A DNA stretch of 23,824 nucleotides, taken from the NCBI GenBank assembly GCA_900542965.1, contig UQPY01000034.1:1-23824 (forward strand). The letters are read 5' to 3'. Of this stretch, positions 21,820 through 23,824 are shown piece after piece. The notes beneath the pieces are model-generated. The model was given only the letters and a program-made list of their open reading frames with translations. It searched no databases and was not told the DNA's origin. This stretch comes from an uncultured Collinsella sp. (GTDB lineage Bacteria > Actinomycetota > Coriobacteriia > Coriobacteriales > Coriobacteriaceae). Made by a program: the position numbers and the translations under genes. Numbering within the stretch: the stretch's first letter is position 1; each line of letters begins with the position of its first letter.

Positions 21820-23037
21820 ATGGATAGCGATGCCAAGCTGAACATCTTGACTGGGGCCCTGGCTGCTGCCGGGGCCTCGGCATTGGCAATCGATGCGCGT
21901 GGGGACGTCGCGATTTCGACCATGAATGACGCGGCGCTTGAGCGGGATGTGGCGGCTTTTGTCGCTGAGCGCCTCGACCGTATAGGAGACGGCGCGCGTC
22001 TGGTTATGGGACGTGCGGGTGCGCGCCTGAGCCTGACCGTTCGCCCCGCTGACAAAGAGAGCGTAAGCCTCTGGGTCGTCGTGGTCCGCGAGGTGCGCGG
22101 TGCCGCGGCGCATGCGGGCATCGAGTGGCTCAACGCCGACGAAGTTGAGGCCCGCTACGAATCGAGCGCGTACGGCATCGTTGAGGGGGCGGCCTCGGTG
22201 GCTGCGCCGGTTGCCGAGAGCTACGCGCGCGGTGTGCCCCTTATGCTCGAGGGCGAGCTGGGAGCGGGTCAGGTCGAGATCGCCAAGCGCCTCTATCTGG
22301 ACGGTCCTTTTGCCGATCAGCCCTTTGTTTCCGTTGCGCTCGATGAGCTTACCGATCGCGGTTGGCGCCACGTGCTCAAAAGCTCCGAATCGCCGCTGTT
22401 CCAAACGGGGCTGACCCTTTGCATTGAGGGCTGGAATGCGGTTGGCCCCCAGCGCCTCCGCGAGCTGGTCTCCACGATGGCCGACACCGCGTTGGCGACG
22501 CGCTGCCATGTGGTGCTGACGGCGAATGACATGCCGGGCGGCAGCGAAAGTGATCAAGCCGCCTTTGTGACCGAGCGCTTCGCCTGTGCGGTGAGCGTGG
22601 CGCCGGCAATCGCCGAGCAGGGGGCCGCGTCGACGAAGGTTGCGCGCTATTTGGAATATCTCGCTGATGCATTTGGGACGGCAGCGCCCAAGCTGTCTGC
22701 CGCGGCGACGAAGACGCTCGATGTTTACCGCTGGCCGCGCAATTATCTGCAGCTCCGCGAGGTCTCGGAACGACTGTATATATTGGTGGGGGCGGGCACG
22801 GTGGACCGTGCTGTGGCGGAGGAAGTGCTCGCCCAAGAGGACGTGATTAAGACCGCAACTTTTGGCGCCCCGACACTCGAAAGCGACCTGTATATTCTGC
22901 GACCGCTGGCCGATACCGAGCGAGATATCGCGCATCTGGTTGTAGATCATCTCCACGGCAACCGAACCCGTGCGGCGGAGGTGCTGGGCATAAGCCGAAC
23001 AACGCTGTGGCGCTTGCTGAAGGACGATGACCGTTGA
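21820..23037 (+). CDS. Fis-type HTH regulator with a degenerate sigma-54-activator-like AAA+ domain
   Basis: 405 aa. The C-terminal Fis-type helix-turn-helix is clear (IAHLVVDHLHGNRTRAAEVL and ISRTTLWRLLK, about 370-401). Before it, YRWPRNYLQLREVSERLYI (303-321) matches the YPWPGNVRELRNVIER region of sigma-54 activators. The ATPase core is decayed: the Walker A position reads GELGAGQ (145-151) with Gln for the essential Lys, the Walker B position reads LTLCIEGW, and the GAFTGA loop is missing. It therefore probably cannot hydrolyse ATP or activate sigma-54 and may act as an ordinary DNA-binding regulator, like TyrR or actinobacterial AcoR-like proteins. The first 110 residues are an unrecognised sensor. 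The ATG at 21820 follows ACAGGGG. Target unknown. Confidence 0.75.
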   Translation: MDSDAKLNILTGALAAAGASALAIDARGDVAISTMNDAALERDVAAFVAERLDRIGDGARLVMGRAGARLSLTVRPADKESVSLWVVVVREVRGAAAHAGIEWLNADEVEARYESSAYGIVEGAASVAAPVAESYARGVPLMLEGELGAGQVEIAKRLYLDGPFADQPFVSVALDELTDRGWRHVLKSSESPLFQTGLTLCIEGWNAVGPQRLRELVSTMADTALATRCHVVLTANDMPGGSESDQAAFVTERFACAVSVAPAIAEQGAASTKVARYLEYLADAFGTAAPKLSAAATKTLDVYRWPRNYLQLREVSERLYILVGAGTVDRAVAEEVLAQEDVIKTATFGAPTLESDLYILRPLADTERDIAHLVVDHLHGNRTRAAEVLGISRTTLWRLLKDDDR

Positions 23038-23121
23038 GCGAGGCGCCCGTGACCGCGCGCGACGCGTGTGCTACAGTCCAAAGCGTTATTGTTTCGATTT
23101 GGTTACGGCGTGCGGGGGCGT

Positions 23122-23697
23122 ATGGCTGAGACTACAAAACCGAGCCGCAGAAGGCGGAGTGCCGCGCCGGTCAACCGACGCACGACATCGGTGACGTGGG
23201 GCAAACACGCCTCGGGGTTTGATGGCTCGTTCAAGCGCACTAAATACGGCTATCCTTCGGCAAGCGCTCGCTTGGCCATGCAGGCCGAGTCCTCGTTGTG
23301 GGGCCGCAAACGCGTGGTGGGCTCAAAGCTCAAGCACGACGGAACGCTCGGTTACATCAGCCGCGGGGCGGCTCGTCGCAGCGGACTCAATCCGGCTGGT
23401 TGGCATCGTTATGTTCCGATCGCGGTCGTCATTGCGGTGATCGTCATCGCACTCGCTGCGCTTGGCTACGCCGGCGGTGGCGCCAACTTGGACGCAGTGT
23501 TTAAATCGCCCGAGCTCGCGCATGCAGGCACAGAAGTTGTCGAGGGCGCTCAGACCCAGACGGGCGTCGCGCCCCAGCGCGGTATCGTCGCGGCGGCTTC
23601 CACCATCGCCGACGCTCAAAAGGACGAAGATAAGCAAGGCGACGACGCCGAAACGGCCCAGACGAACGAAACGACGACAACTCCATCGGCAAGATAA
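23122..23697 (+). CDS. Small single-pass membrane protein, function unknown
   Basis: 191 aa. I do not recognise the family. The N-terminal 97 residues are strongly basic (KPSRRRRS, VNRRTTS, GRKRVVGSKLKHD), one transmembrane segment follows (about 98-117, VPIAVVIAVIVIALAALGYA), and the C-terminal 70 residues are acidic and low-complexity (Glu, Asp, Gln, Thr). The charge pattern suggests the N-terminus is inside and the tail outside. The basic part could bind nucleic acid or lipid head groups. The ATG at 23122 follows GCGGGGGCG; an upstream extension to 23068 is possible but lacks a good site. It lies 84 bp after the Fis-type regulator gene on the same strand. Confidence 0.6.
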   Translation: MAETTKPSRRRRSAAPVNRRTTSVTWGKHASGFDGSFKRTKYGYPSASARLAMQAESSLWGRKRVVGSKLKHDGTLGYISRGAARRSGLNPAGWHRYVPIAVVIAVIVIALAALGYAGGGANLDAVFKSPELAHAGTEVVEGAQTQTGVAPQRGIVAAASTIADAQKDEDKQGDDAETAQTNETTTTPSAR

Positions 23698-23741
23698 GTT
23701 GCGAGTGGGACAGCAAATTTGGGACGGGGCCTTTCAGCGGG

Positions 23742-23765
23742 TCCGCCGTTCGGTAGAACGGCGGA
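23742..23765 (+). terminator. Hairpin after the small membrane protein gene
   Basis: TCCGCCGTTC (23742-23751) pairs perfectly with GAACGGCGGA (23756-23765), loop ggta. The following ACTAATTC is a poor T tract, so termination may depend on the next hairpin. Confidence 0.5.
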
Positions 23766-23786
23766 ACTAATTCAAGACTTTAGTCT

Positions 23787-23810
23787 GCTGGCCGCGCAGC
23801 GGCCAGCTTT
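23787..23810 (+). terminator. Second hairpin near the window end
   Basis: GCTGGCCG (23787-23794) pairs with CGGCCAGC (23800-23807), followed by TTT. Together with the preceding hairpin it probably ends the upstream transcript. Confidence 0.5.
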
Positions 23811-23824
23811 AAACCACCCGCTAC

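Overview
The window looks like a chromosomal segment from a high-GC anaerobic actinobacterium of the class Coriobacteriia, most like Collinsella. This is inferred from GC-rich codon use, the gene families present and how they are combined. There is no rRNA, tRNA or other marker gene here to prove it. About 18 protein-coding genes are visible. I see no CRISPR array, insertion-sequence transposase, prophage or RNA gene.

Left part (1-7000): a polar amino-acid ABC transporter operon (lipoprotein, permease, ATPase) with a good sigma-70-type promoter and operator-like repeats. Next comes a lone EF-G2-like translational GTPase whose G3 and G4 motifs are altered, then a secreted EndA-like DNA/RNA non-specific nuclease on the minus strand, then a LacI-family regulator on the minus strand.

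Centre (7000-13490): a sugar operon divergent from that LacI regulator. Its order is fructose-type PTS EIIBC, GatZ/KbaZ-like tagatose-bisphosphate aldolase family protein, FSA/TalC-type transaldolase, split transketolase N and C subunits, and PTS EIIA. A palindromic LacI-type operator with a central CG lies in the divergent region. Structured inverted repeats sit in the gaps after each of the first three genes. No sugar kinase, dehydrogenase or GatY partner is present, so the substrate and chemistry are open. This is my best candidate for an undescribed metabolic system in the window.

13490-14193 is a gene-free island. It holds two direct copies of a dispersed 50-bp hairpin repeat that flank a 66-bp almost perfect palindrome and a cluster of TTAGAGAGA motifs.

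Right part (14194-23824): an orphan LarE-like sulfur transferase diverges from a HAD phosphatase. A second LacI regulator follows, then a nested set of REP/BIME-like inverted repeats, then glmS. A GntR/FCD regulator diverges from a YeiH (UPF0324) transporter. Last are a Fis-type regulator with a decayed sigma-54-activator ATPase domain and a small one-helix membrane protein. At least four copies of the 50-bp repeat, plus related hairpins whose loops carry GGGACA, lie between genes. This suggests a REP-like family moved in trans, since no transposase is visible here.
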